Of a DNA stretch of 64,000 nt, positions 55,874 through 64,000 are shown piece after piece. The notes below the pieces were generated by a model that searched no databases, had not been told where the DNA came from, and saw only the letters and a list, made by a program, of their open reading frames with translations. How positions within the stretch are numbered: the stretch's first letter is position 1; every line of letters starts with the position of its first letter. The position numbers and the translations under genes were made by a program. Source of the stretch: CAVRUD01 sp963724285 (GTDB lineage: Bacteria; Chloroflexota; Chloroflexia; Thermomicrobiales; UBA6265); contig CAVRUD010000027.1 of assembly GCA_963724285.1 (NCBI GenBank), forward strand, positions 59,422 through 123,421, written 5' to 3'.

Positions 55874-56918
55874 AACGCTTGGTGTGAGTTGTGAGCGGGT
55901 CAGGGCCAATCGATCAGGTCGGCGAATTCGAGGAGGCCACGGCCGTGGTTGCGGTTGAGCCAGCTGCAGAAATTGTGCAGCCCGACCGCCGCGGCCAGCC
56001 GGGCCAGCAGGCCGCTCATCGCGTGCGGCCGTTCGCGATCGAGGCCGCAGCGGAAGAGCAGGCGGTCGTTGACCGTCTCGATGCCCTGGCGGATGCCGGC
56101 GATCCACCGGCGCCAATCCTTGGACCAGGCCCGCTTGCTGCCGGTCTGGGGGGCGCTGACGACGACGGCGTCGTAGGCGGCCTCCCACTGCGGCTGGCAC
56201 CCCAGCCCGCTGAAGCCCATGTCGGCCGCATACCGGTCGCTGACCGGGGTGCCGACCCGGGCAGGCCCGGCTGGGGGGCGGCGCGGGCGGCGAAGAAGGT
56301 CTCGGCCAGGGTCCGGTCGTTGGTGGAGGCCGGCCCGATCCCCCAGCCGGTGATCGCGCCCGTGGGCGTCACCGTCACCAGGAGGCGGACGCCCTCGTAC
56401 CACCCCAGCCGGGGGCACTTGCCGATGTCGGCCTGCCCCCAGAGCCAGCCCCGCCCGCGCCGCTTGGCGTTGCGGGTGACCAGCCCGGTGCCGTCGACCA
56501 CCTCGTAGGCCCGGTCGTCGCCGACCGCCAGCGCCCGCCCGAGGGCGTGGGCCACGGCGGCGATGAGCGCGTGGTGCGCCCGCACGGCGCGGTTGAACTG
56601 GGGGCGGCTGGGCAGGGTCGGGAAGAGCGGGCGCAGCTCCCGCCACAGGTAGCCGTGGTAGGCGGTCTCGGAGCCGAACCGCGTCCACTGGCCGGAGATC
56701 GCCAGCGTCACCACCTCGCTCGGGCTCAGCGCCGGCGCGGGGCCGGGCCGAATCGGAGCCGGGAGGCGGGCCTTGCAGAACTCGTCGACGGCCACGGACA
56801 CCTCCGTCAGGAAGGTCTCGGGATCGACCACGGGCGGGGCTCCTGTCGCGACGGCGGGGGGTACAGCACCCCAACCGGAGGCGACCGGGGCCTTCCGGTC
56901 TATCTCACACCAAGCGTT
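55874..56918 (-). mobile_element. IS982-like insertion sequence, about 1,045 bp
   Basis: Inverted terminal repeats AACGCTTGGTGTGAG (55874-55888) and CTCACACCAAGCGTT (56904-56918). The flanks GGGGTCTT(G) and AAGACCCC mirror each other, so the element sits at the centre of a palindromic repeat and no direct target duplication is obvious. Confidence 0.8.
55900..56831 (-). CDS. IS982-like DDE transposase, one frameshift
   Basis: About 310 residues. GTG 56831 with AGGAG 8 nt upstream, giving DPETFLTEVSVAVDEFCKAR. PALSPSEVVTLAISGQWTRF, LFPTLPSRPQFNRAVRAHH, VVDGTGLVTRNAKRRGRG (Asp), LGWYEGVRLLVTVTPTGAIT. After a break near 56260 come SDRYAADMGFSGLGCQPQW (Asp), RQGIETVNDRLLFRCGLDRE (Glu) and LHNFCSWLNRNHGRGLLEFA. 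The sE-vvtL and ETVND signatures fit IS982; IS5/IS4-type cannot be ruled out by eye. Confidence 0.72.
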
Positions 56919-57060
56919 AAGACCCCGGGCTGACCGACGGAAGTCCCTCCGGGACGAAGAACGCGGGTTTGCCATCGGATTGCACGTCGTCAGTCGGCTC
57001 AAGCCGACTTCCGATAGGTAGCCCGGGACTTTGAGTCCCGGGCGGGGCCGACGCGGGATT
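56919..57060. repeat. Palindromic repeat segments to the right of the IS
   Basis: AAGACCCCGGGCTGACC mirrors the left flank of the IS. AGCCCGGGACTTTGAGTCCCGGGCGG is a local palindrome also found near 49025, and GTCGGCTCAAGCCGAC another. The stretch shares the CGGAAGTCCCTCCGGGAC motif with elements at 37.05 and 49.0 kb. Confidence 0.65.
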
Positions 57061-57126
57061 TCGATATGGAACTTAGTATTGCGAGACTCGGTGTGAGGAC
57101 TCGATCGGTGTCATTCGGCCAGCGAA

Positions 57127-57162
57127 GAATTCGCCGCGTTCAACATCGAGATTGTTGACTAG
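57127..57162 (+). pseudogene. Possible 3' remnant of a higB toxin gene
   Basis: Reads EFAAFNIEIVD then TAG, 19 bp before higA. HigB toxins end in a ...VEIVDYH motif and lie just upstream of higA. Only these last codons are recognisable; the rest seems lost next to the repeat/IS region. Weak, by position and one short motif. Confidence 0.3.
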
Positions 57163-57181
57163 CGCTGAGGAGTGGATAGCC

Positions 57182-57560
57182 ATGACACGGCCAGCCATCC
57201 ATATCCTGGCCGACGAACTGGCCGAGATCGGCGTGAGTGCGGTCCAACTCGGGCGAGAACTGCACATCCCCAACGAACCGGATCTACCAGATTCTGGCGG
57301 GCAAGCGGGCGATAACCGCCGACACCGCCCTGCGGCTCGGGCGATGGTTCGGGACGGGGGCGGACTTTTGGATGAACCTGCAAGCCTCGTACGATCTCCG
57401 GCTCGCCGAGAAGAGTACGGGGCCGCGATTCGGGAGACCGTCGTACCTCGGCAAGAGCCGCGGTCAGCCAGCCCCGGGGTACACCCGTAGCGATCGCTTC
57501 CGGATCGCCCAGCTCGACCGTCAGGCGGCGGTAGCCCGCAGCGCTGCCCGCGTCGCATAG
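57182..57560 (+). CDS. higA: HigA family antitoxin, one frameshift
   Basis: Starts MTRPAIHILADELAEIGVSA, VQLGRELHIP; after a break near 57273 the other frame gives TNRIYQILAGKRAITADTAL, RLGRWFGTGADFWMNLQASY, DLRLAEK. This is the full XRE-type HTH of HigA (normal length about 95-100), followed by an extra tail of about 40 residues that overlaps the end of the convergent FAD monooxygenase gene by 40 nt. No intact HigB toxin precedes it, so it may be an orphan antitoxin. Confidence 0.75.
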
Positions 57561-58663
57561 ACCTCGGGCGGGAACGGTGCGAAGGCGGCCCGAGCGTTGG
57601 CCTCCTCGTAGCCGGGCAAGGCAGACTCGTTCCGCTTGCGCTCGTACTCGGCCAGTGCAGGTTCGAGCGACATCTGGCCGGAGAAGCCCGTCTCGATCGC
57701 TTCTACAAGCAAGGCGGCGCTGTGGAAGGCGTCGCTGATGCCGTTGGCGGGAATCGGGTCCTTGTGGTGGCCGGCATCGCCCACCAATGCCCACCCAGGA
57801 CCGTGCGATTGCCGGAAGTACCCGGGCAGGTCGCCCGTCCCGAACCAGCGCTCGGCCCTCCGGCCGGCCGCGACGCGGTCCGCCAATGACGGGGTCCTCT
57901 CCAGGGCCGCCAGGAACGCTCCTTCGATATCAGCGCGGAACCGGGGAAAGTCGGCGATGGGGACGGCGACGGCAACGCCGGTCAGTCCCTCGTTCGTCGG
58001 AAACGCGACGACGAACCGGTCCTCGAGGAAGTTGGCCTCCAGGCCATCGACCGGAACATCGGCGAAATAGCTGTAGTAGCAGCAGGTGGCGATGGGCCTC
58101 TCGTCATAGGTGGCTGCGCCCACGGACCGGGCGACGCGCGAGTAGATCCCATCGGCGCCGACGACGAGGTGAGCCCGCTCGACGATGTCCAACCCTCCTG
58201 CGGTTCGCCCCCGCACACCGGCGACTCGGCCGTCTTCCCAGATCAGCTCGTGGACCGTACACCCTTGCAGCACCGACGCACCCGCCTCGGCCGCAGCATC
58301 GACCAGGATGGCATCCAGGACATAGCGGCGGGGGGCGTAGTGCGCCGGGAAGTCCTGGTTCGTCTCCACCGGCGGCATCGGCATCGGGAAGTCGCCAAGG
58401 TTAGCGATCGTCCGGCTGATCGGCGGGCACCCGCTCGCCGCGACCCGGGGCAACAACCCCCAGCGCGTCAGGTATTCGATGCCGGTCCGCTGAATGAAGT
58501 GGCAGCGCATCGAATCGCTGGGGAAGTGGGCGCGGTCGATAATGAGGACGCGAAAGCCCGCCCGGGCGAGGAGCATGGCCGTCGGAGACCCGGCGCAGCG
58601 AGCGCCGACGACGATGACATCCCAGGTTGGACGGCGAGGGTGGATGGGAGAGGCAAGGGCCAT
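57521..58663 (-). CDS. FAD-dependent monooxygenase (PHBH/geranylgeranyl-reductase fold)
   Basis: 380 residues. WDVIVVGARCAGSPTAMLLA is the GxGxxG-type FAD site (with R in place of one Gly). RAHLVVGADGIYSRVARSVG is the DG motif. GPGWALVGDAGHHKDPIPAN GISDAF is the GD motif binding the ribose. CHFIQRTGIEYLTRWGLL and PRRYVLDAILVDAAAEAG fit aromatic hydroxylase-like enzymes. Its substrate is unknown. It converges on higA. Start ATG 58663 (MALASPIHPRRPTW) has only a weak Shine-Dalgarno. Confidence 0.85.
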   Translation of the reverse strand: MALASPIHPRRPTWDVIVVGARCAGSPTAMLLARAGFRVLIIDRAHFPSDSMRCHFIQRTGIEYLTRWGLLPRVAASGCPPISRTIANLGDFPMPMPPVETNQDFPAHYAPRRYVLDAILVDAAAEAGASVLQGCTVHELIWEDGRVAGVRGRTAGGLDIVERAHLVVGADGIYSRVARSVGAATYDERPIATCCYYSYFADVPVDGLEANFLEDRFVVAFPTNEGLTGVAVAVPIADFPRFRADIEGAFLAALERTPSLADRVAAGRRAERWFGTGDLPGYFRQSHGPGWALVGDAGHHKDPIPANGISDAFHSAALLVEAIETGFSGQMSLEPALAEYERKRNESALPGYEEANARAAFAPFPPEVYATRAALRATAA

Positions 58664-58877
58664 GGGAAAACCTTCTCCTGCGTCGATCCAGACGGCGAAC
58701 GATGCCGGCTTGTCAGCTAGCCGGCCAGACGTTGCCTATCCTGACCATCGCTACCCGTCGTCGCATCGGCAAGTCTGCTTATTCCGTCCGCACGGGTTCC
58801 GCGCCCTGACGCCTGGCGGTATAGTGCGACCCCGTTTGCCGGCCCTCGTTTAGCGGGCCGTCCGAAAGGCAGCAGCA

Positions 58878-59309
58878 ATGGAGGGAATCGTGGGGGAAAT
58901 AATTACGGATATGGGGCACACGGCCTTCGCCGTCCACGATATGGACGTGGCGCTCGCCTTCTACGCCAAGCTCGGGCTGACCGAGTCGTTCCGGCTCAAC
59001 CACGCCGACGGCTCCCTGATGCTGATCTATATCCACATCAGCGGCGACCGCTTCCTTGAGCTCTTCCCCAACGGTCCGGAGCCGGAGAGCGGCCGGACCC
59101 ACAGTTTCAGGCATATCTGCCTGCTGACGGCCGACATCTCCGCCGCCGTCGAGTCGTTGCGCGCGAACGGCGTGACGATCGACCGCGAGATCAAGGAGGG
59201 CCTGGACGGCAACCTCCAGGCCTGGATCAAAGACCCGGACGGCAACGCGATCGAGCTGATGCAACTCGTCGAGTCCTCGCCGCAGCGGCAGACGGCGCTG
59301 CGCGGATAG
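58878..59309 (+). CDS. VOC (glyoxalase/dioxygenase fold) family protein
   Basis: 143 residues. Two beta-alpha-beta-beta-beta modules: DMGHTAFAVHDMDVALAFYA (metal His14) with GDRFLELFPN (Glu), and FRHICLLTADISAAVESLRA (His) with DPDGNAIELMQLVE (Glu). All four metal ligands are present. Glyoxalase I-like, but the substrate is unknown. GGCAGCAGC precedes ATG 58878. It is followed at 33 bp by a P-loop gene on the same strand. Confidence 0.87.
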   Translation: MEGIVGEIITDMGHTAFAVHDMDVALAFYAKLGLTESFRLNHADGSLMLIYIHISGDRFLELFPNGPEPESGRTHSFRHICLLTADISAAVESLRANGVTIDREIKEGLDGNLQAWIKDPDGNAIELMQLVESSPQRQTALRG

Positions 59310-59342
59310 GTCATCCACGCTCGCCACGCGGAGGACTACCTC

Positions 59343-59963
59343 ATGTCCGACTCACCTCGTTCGCCAGGTGATCGCGGCTGGCATGTGCTCCTGTCGGGCG
59401 GCGCGAGCGGCGTTGGCAAGACGCAGATCGGCTACCGCCTCGCGCGCCATTATGGGGTCGGTCTGACCGAGGTCGACGATTTCCAGGTGATCCTGCAGGC
59501 GATGACCTCTCCGGATGACTTCCCCGAGTTCCACTTCTAGCGATTGCAGCCGGAGTTCGCGAGCAGCATGAGCGAGGAGGAGCACCTTGCCTTCGGCCGG
59601 CGCTACGCGCGGCGGATGGCTCAGGCGATCGAACTGGCGAACTCCAACCACTTCGAAAACCGCGCACCAGTGCTCCTGGAGGGCGACTTCATCATGCCAG
59701 CGCTGGCCGCTCAATCCCGCTTCGGCGACTTCGACGCGGCCGGTCAGGTCCGGGCGCTCTTCCTCTGTGAGGAGGACGAAGAACAGATCCGGCGGAACTA
59801 TCTCGCCAGGGACGGGGAGGACCAGCCGGGGCGGGCGAGGATAAGCTGGCGGCAGTCGATGGCGATCCGCCAGGACGCGGAGCGCCTTGGCCTACCCGCC
59901 ATCCCGGCTCGGCCATGGGAGACGGTGCTCCAGCGGGCGATTGCTGTCATCCAGGCAGGGTGA
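59343..59963 (+). CDS. P-loop kinase-like protein with an in-frame TAG
   Basis: 206 codons. Walker A: WHVLLSGGASGVGKTQIGYR. Then VGLTEVDDFQVILQAMTS, PEFHF, a TAG at 59538-59540, and the same frame continues RLQPEFASSMSEEEHLAFGR, ENRAPVLLEGDFIMPALAAQ, QIRRNYLARDGEDQPGRA. TGG to TAG would explain the stop. The order (P-loop, VDD, LLEGDFI) resembles 2-phosphoglycerate-kinase-like or other small-molecule kinases; I do not assign a substrate. Confidence 0.65.
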
Positions 59964-60019
59964 TTCCGGTGCCCATCCTCACCGCCGGGCGTCCGGCGTC
60001 GGCGGCGGCCCCGTGATCG

Positions 60020-60427
60020 TCACCCCGTCCGGGCGGCGCCCGCGATGAGCCGCTCCACGTCCGCGCACCCGTACCCATCGTCGCATTCGCCGAAGTACCC
60101 CTCCATGCCCGACGGCGTCAGGGCAATGAGGAGTCTGGCGGTTCCAGACGTGACGGCGTATCCGTGCTCGATCCCCCGCGGCAGGACCAGGCAGGTCCCC
60201 GTGACGGCTTCATGCGTTTCTTCCCCGATGAAGAACGTCAGCCGGCCTTCGAGCACGTAGACGGTCTCGTCCTCTTGGGAGTGGACGTGGCGGGGCGGCT
60301 CGTTTCCTGCCGGTTCGAGCAGTTCGAAGAGCGCGAGCCGGCCCCCTGTCTGTGAGCCGGTGACGAGTGTCCTCGCCCGGGCATGTTCGCAATCGCGCTG
60401 TGCTGTCATAATCGATGCCGACTCCAT
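60020..60427 (-). CDS. Cupin domain protein
   Basis: 135 residues, single cupin. Motif 1 is PPRHVHSQEDETVYVLEGRL (two His, Glu), motif 2 GTCLVLPRGIEHGYAVTSG (Pro, His). TARLLIALTPSGMEGYFGEC adds an end helix region. Start either ATG 60427 or ATG 60409 (MTAQRDCEHARA); neither has a strong Shine-Dalgarno. Divergent from the XRE/LuxR regulator gene, about 240 bp apart. Function unassigned. Confidence 0.8.
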   Translation of the reverse strand: MESASIMTAQRDCEHARARTLVTGSQTGGRLALFELLEPAGNEPPRHVHSQEDETVYVLEGRLTFFIGEETHEAVTGTCLVLPRGIEHGYAVTSGTARLLIALTPSGMEGYFGECDDGYGCADVERLIAGAARTG

Positions 60428-60664
60428 AGCTCATCTCGCCGCCCGCGTGCGGCGCAATCGACAGCGGCGGTCGCTCAGATCACCGTTGACCAAGTGTGGA
60501 GTTTGACCCGCGTCGACTCCACCAACAGTGCTCACACATTGACTCCAACATTCGGAGCGCGGACGGGTTGAGCACTGGAAGCGAGCGAGCGTCGCGCGGT
60601 TCATGACGTCGGGGACGGACCCGACGCCGAGTCAATGCCAGATGGCGGATGGCAGGTGGATAGC

Positions 60665-63255
60665 ATGCCCCACGAGCACGACGGCGAATTTGGCGCCCGC
60701 TTACGACGGTTTCGCGAAGCCGCGGGGCTGACGCAGGAGCAACTCGCGGGCAGGGCTGGACTCACGGCGAACGCCATCAGCGCCCTGGAACGCGGCGAGC
60801 GCCGGCGTCCCTATGCGCACACCGTGCAGGCGCTGGTCGCGGCGCTGGAGTTGCCGGCGGCGGCCGCCGAGGAGTTGGCCTCGTCGGTGCCGCGGCGCGG
60901 CGCCACGCCGCAACCCCCGGAATCTGGGATCGGCCACCTGCCCGCGGCACCGACCGGGCTGATCGGCCGCGGCGAGGACCTGGCGAACCTCGTGCGGCTC
61001 TACGCGGGCGGAGCGCGGCTGGTCACGCTCACCGGCCCGGGGGGCGTGGGCAAGACCCGCCTGGCCACGGAATTGGCCCGCGGCCTGGCCGACCGCTACG
61101 CCGACGGCGCGGTGTTCGTGGCCCTCGCGCCGCTGGTCGACGCGGCGTTGGTCGTCCCGACGATCGCCCAGGCCTTGGGCGTGCGCGAGGTCGGCGGGGC
61201 GCCACTGCGCGATACCGTCCACGCCTTCCTGCGCGACTGCCAGATGCTCCTGGTCCTCGACAACCTGGAGCACCTTACCGATGCCGCCGCCGAGGTGGCC
61301 GAGTTGGTCGCGACTGCTCCGGATCTGGATCTCCTGGCGACCAGCCGGGCACCGCTGCGGCTGCGCGGCGAACGGGAATATCCGGTTCGGCCGCTGGAAC
61401 TGCCGCAACTCCAGCGGATCCCCACCCTCTCTGAGGTCGCGGGAAGTCCCGCGGTAGAGCTGTTCGTGGAGCGGGCGCAGGCGGTCGATCCGGAGTTTGC
61501 GCTCACCCGGACAAACGCCGCGGCCATCGCGGCGATTTGCCGGCGGCTCGATGGGCTGCCCCGGCAATCGAGTTGGCGGCGGCTTGATAAGGGTCCGTCG
61601 ACCCGACGGCCTTGCTCGCCCGGTTGGACCACGTGCTCCCGCTCCTGACCGACGGACCGCGCGACCTGCCCAGCCGTCAGCGCACGATGGAGCGCACCAT
61701 CGCGTGGAGCTACGACCGGCTCGATTCGTCTGCCCAGGCTCTCTTCCGGCGCCTAGCGGTCTTCACCGGTGGCTTCACCCTCGAAGCGGCTGAGGCGGTT
61801 GGGGCGGATCCGAACACGGCGAACAACGTGGCCCTCGGCCCGTTCCGGTTGCTCCTTGAGCAGTCCTTGGTCGCGACGGAGCCGGGGGAGGTTGTCCGGT
61901 TCCGGCTGCTTGAACCGGTACGCCAGTATGCGCACCACCTGCTGGTGGCGAGCGGCGAACTCGCGCATGCCAAGCGAGCCCATGCCGCCTGGTACCTGCG
62001 GCTCGCCGAAGCGGCGGAGGAGACCCTCGGCGGCGTGGGGGCTGATCGGATGTGGCTGGACCGGCTGGAGACCGAGCACGATAACCTCCGGGGCGCCCTT
62101 GGGTGGCTGCTCCGCGCCGGGGATGCGGGGACGGCCCTGCGGATCTCCGCCGCGCTCTGGCCCTTCTGGCACTACCACAGCCACCTGAGCGAGGGCCGTC
62201 GCTGGCTGCGGGAGGGGCTGGCGGCCGCTCCGCAGGCACCCGCATCTGTGCGGGCTCGGGCCCTCCTGGGGGCGGCCTTTCTTGCCCACTACCAGGGCGA
62301 CGATGACCAGGCAAACGACTTGGTCAACGAAGCCTTGGAGCTGACCAGGGACCTCGACGACACCCACGAGGTCGTCCCTCGGCGCCGGGTGCATCTCCTC
62401 GCCCTGCTCGCGCGCGGCGTGATTGCGGAGGACCAAGGCAGCTATGACATCGCGGAGGCTTCGCTTCAGGAGGCACACCACCTGGCGTGTGCCTCGGGGG
62501 ACCGGACCTGGACGGCGGTGACGCTCTTCCATCTCGGGGTGGTGGCCTACGGGCAGCGTCACGTCGAGGTCGCCGTGGCACGGCTGGAGGCGGCGCTGTC
62601 CGGCTTTCGCGCGCTTCCGGACCCGTGGGGCACCGCCAGCGCCCTCGACTACCTTGGCCTGGTGGCTACTGAACGCCCGGATCAGCAGCGCGCCGCGGCA
62701 CTCTACGCCGAGAGCCTTGCCCTCTTCCGAGCGATAGGAGCGCGAGACGGGGTCGCGGGCGGACTGGCCAACGTGGCGGTCCTGACGGCGGCCACCGGTC
62801 AGTCCGAAGCGGCGGCTCGACTGTTCGGCGCGGCGGAGGCGTTGGCCGAGGAGGTCGGGGCGCTGCCGAAGCTGCCGGAGCGCGCCGCGCACGAGCGGGG
62901 GATGGCGGCCGCACGCCGCGCGCTCGCTCCTTCGGATTTCGCGGCTGCCCACGCGGCGGGTCGGGCGCAGCCGGTGGAGCAAGTCATCGACGAGGCGGTT
63001 GCCTTGGTCACCGGTTTCGCGGCGGCACCCACAAAGACCCCCAGCACAGCCCCAGGCTACCCCGCCGGGCTGACCGAGCGGGAGGTCGAGGTGCTGCGCT
63101 TGGTGGCCAGAGGTCTAGGGAACGCTGAGGTCGCCGAGCACCTCTTCCTGAGCCGGCGCACCGTCGACGCCCACCTGCAGCGCGTCTACGGCAAGCTCGA
63201 CGTCCCCAACCGCGGCGCGGCGATCCGCTTCGCCGTCGAGCACGGCTTGACCTAG
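60665..63255 (+). CDS. XRE/NB-ARC/TPR/LuxR transcriptional regulator, one frameshift
   Basis: About 860 residues. Residues 8-70: XRE HTH (FGARLRRFREAAGLTQEQLA, GLTANAISALERGERRRPYA). Residues 95-330: NB-ARC with Walker A TLTGPGGVGKTRLATELARG and Walker B MLLVLDNLEHLTDAA. A break near 61565-61610 interrupts CRRLDGLP(LA)IELAA; the next frame resumes LARLDHVLPLLTDGPRDLPS, FRRLAVFTGGFTLEAAEAVG. TPR-like repeats follow, then the LuxR HTH LTEREVEVLRLVARGLGNAE VAEHLF at the end. It differs from the two broken paralogs at 9-14 kb by the extra N-terminal XRE domain. Signal unknown. Confidence 0.85.
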
Positions 63256-63276
63256 TCCTCCCCGATCTGGTCTAAA

Positions 63277-63302
63277 GCCCCGCCGGGGCGCCCGGGCGGG
63301 GC
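63277..63302 (+). terminator. Probable terminator of the XRE/LuxR regulator
   Basis: GCCCCGCC pairs with GGCGGGGC (63277-63284 and 63295-63302) around GGGGCGCCCG, followed by ATTTC. Twenty-one bases after the stop codon. Confidence 0.6.
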
Positions 63303-63834
63303 ATTTCATCCACCCCGACCGAAAGGTCTAACGGTCGGGCACCTCAGCATGCCCATTAGGTATCCAACATGAGTCCGATTAGGTGCCTCGATACGGTGGA
63401 TTCGCTGACGCGGGGTAGCTGCCGTCTGCCTATTGTGATCCCAGTGGTAAGGGCCACCCCCGACAGCGATCGGGGCGACAGACCGGCGACCGAAGCCGCA
63501 CAGCCAGAACGGGGCACCACCGGCCACGTCCGACGACCCTCCCCCGAAACGGCATGCACCCCACGCCGGTCACGACGACACCCACCATGGAGGTCACCAG
63601 TGTTGAACAGAGCCCGTTACATCCTCCGAAGCGTGGCCGGCGTGCTGTTCCCCGGCCCCGCCCCGCAGGACGATGTCCGCGGATGTCGGCGCTCACGCTC
63701 ATGCGAGCGAACGCTCTTCGCTAGGCGCTAAAGCGTCTCAAACCGACCCAACCAGACTTGACCTGTAACTTGACCTGTCCATCACGCTCCACGTCCATAC
63801 GCGCAGTCCGGGAGACCGGACACGGAGAACACCT
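63303..63834. other. Intergenic region with a tandem ACTTGACCTGT repeat
   Basis: About 530 bp without a convincing gene. ACTTGACCTGT occurs twice in tandem at 63756-63766 and 63768-63778, offset by 12 bp, about 60 bp before the last gene. It may be an operator or alternative -35 boxes (TTGACC). Confidence 0.4.
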
Positions 63835-64000
63835 ATGAACTCGTCGACCGATTACCTCGCGCTTCTGTCCGAATCACCATCCGTGTCGCGCCGCGTCGTC
63901 CTCGGCGCGGCCTTCAACTCGGCGCCGCCGCGCTGGCGGCTACCGCCGTCGGCCGTGCGAGCGCGTCGGCACAGGCGGTCACCCAGTACAGTACCACGGC
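63835..64000 (+). CDS. N-terminus of a Tat-exported protein, frameshifted, continues beyond the window
   Basis: ATG 63835 with GGAG upstream: MNSSTDYLALLSESPSVSRR. The twin-arginine SRRVVLGAA is followed, after a break near 63912, by LGAAALAATAVGRASASAQA, a typical Tat signal and cleavage region, then VTQYSTT. Too little remains to name the protein. Confidence 0.6.
   Translation, partial: MNSSTDYLALLSESPSVSRRVVLGAAFNSAPPRWRLPPSAVRARRHRRSPSTVPR

Noticed and set aside
1..64000. CRISPR array, tRNA or rRNA genes
   Set aside because: I found no regularly spaced direct repeats and no cloverleaf or rRNA-like stretch on either strand; the repeats present are palindromes with irregular spacing.

Overview
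The window is GC-rich and densely coded, with no rRNA or tRNA that I could find. The gene style (MalT-type LuxR regulators, Tat-secreted sugar-binding protein, L31 and L21 with long acidic or Ala/Glu-rich tails, GTAGGGG...CCCCTAC intergenic palindromes) suggests a Chloroflexota bacterium, perhaps near Thermomicrobia. That is an inference from style, and an actinobacterium is the main alternative. Many otherwise clean genes carry one single-base frame break, and two carry an in-frame TAG. I annotate such genes as one locus and state where the frame breaks; draft-quality indels are at least as likely as real decay.

Layout. 1-8.3 kb: a partial sulfatase, a MalT-like LuxR regulator, a small membrane protein, a PRC-barrel protein, a ZIP metal transporter and a secreted beta-propeller protein, all on the minus strand. 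8.3-14.3 kb: a palindromic repeat, a hypothetical protein and two heavily broken NB-ARC/TPR/LuxR regulators. 14.6-15.3 kb: a DUF433/DUF5615 toxin-antitoxin-like pair. 15.4-32.7 kb (plus strand): a carbohydrate catabolic cluster with an IclR regulator, two enolase-superfamily (mandelate racemase type) dehydratases, a GH88/GH105-like unsaturated uronyl hydrolase, an SDR dehydrogenase, a large unassigned glycosidase-like protein, a GH-A glycosidase, an ABC sugar importer (binding protein and two permeases), a DHDPS/KDG-aldolase-type enzyme, an aldose epimerase and an FAD oxidoreductase. Together these fit import and non-phosphorylative breakdown of a (probably uronate-containing) oligosaccharide through 2-keto-3-deoxy acids.

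33.0-48.6 kb (all minus strand) is the most interesting part: a lanthipeptide-type RiPP locus. It has six small precursor genes with a common leader (...FRQQVESDP..ALREAG.P...) and divergent Cys/Ser/Thr-rich C-termini, plus an orphan core without a leader. A lyase-kinase-cyclase lanthionine synthetase retains LanC zinc ligands (class IV/LanL-like). An ABC exporter has an N-terminal peptidase-MA-like domain and a C-terminal cyclic-nucleotide-binding domain. A cytoplasmic S8 protease, a degenerate RibF/FAD-synthetase-like protein, a Crp/Fnr regulator and a GAF protein complete the set. Next to it lies a class III nucleotide cyclase fused to a membrane/TPR region, so a cyclic-nucleotide control circuit is plausible.

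48.6-64 kb: an IS5-type element sitting inside a palindromic repeat, an S9 peptidase, a 54-bp perfect palindrome abutting a MITE-like element, a DUF1269-type membrane protein, the rplU-rpmA-rpmE ribosomal protein genes with a strong terminator, a second IS (IS982-like) in another palindromic repeat, a HigA antitoxin without an intact HigB, an FAD monooxygenase, a VOC protein, a P-loop kinase-like gene with an internal TAG, a cupin, an XRE/NB-ARC/LuxR regulator and the start of a Tat-exported protein.
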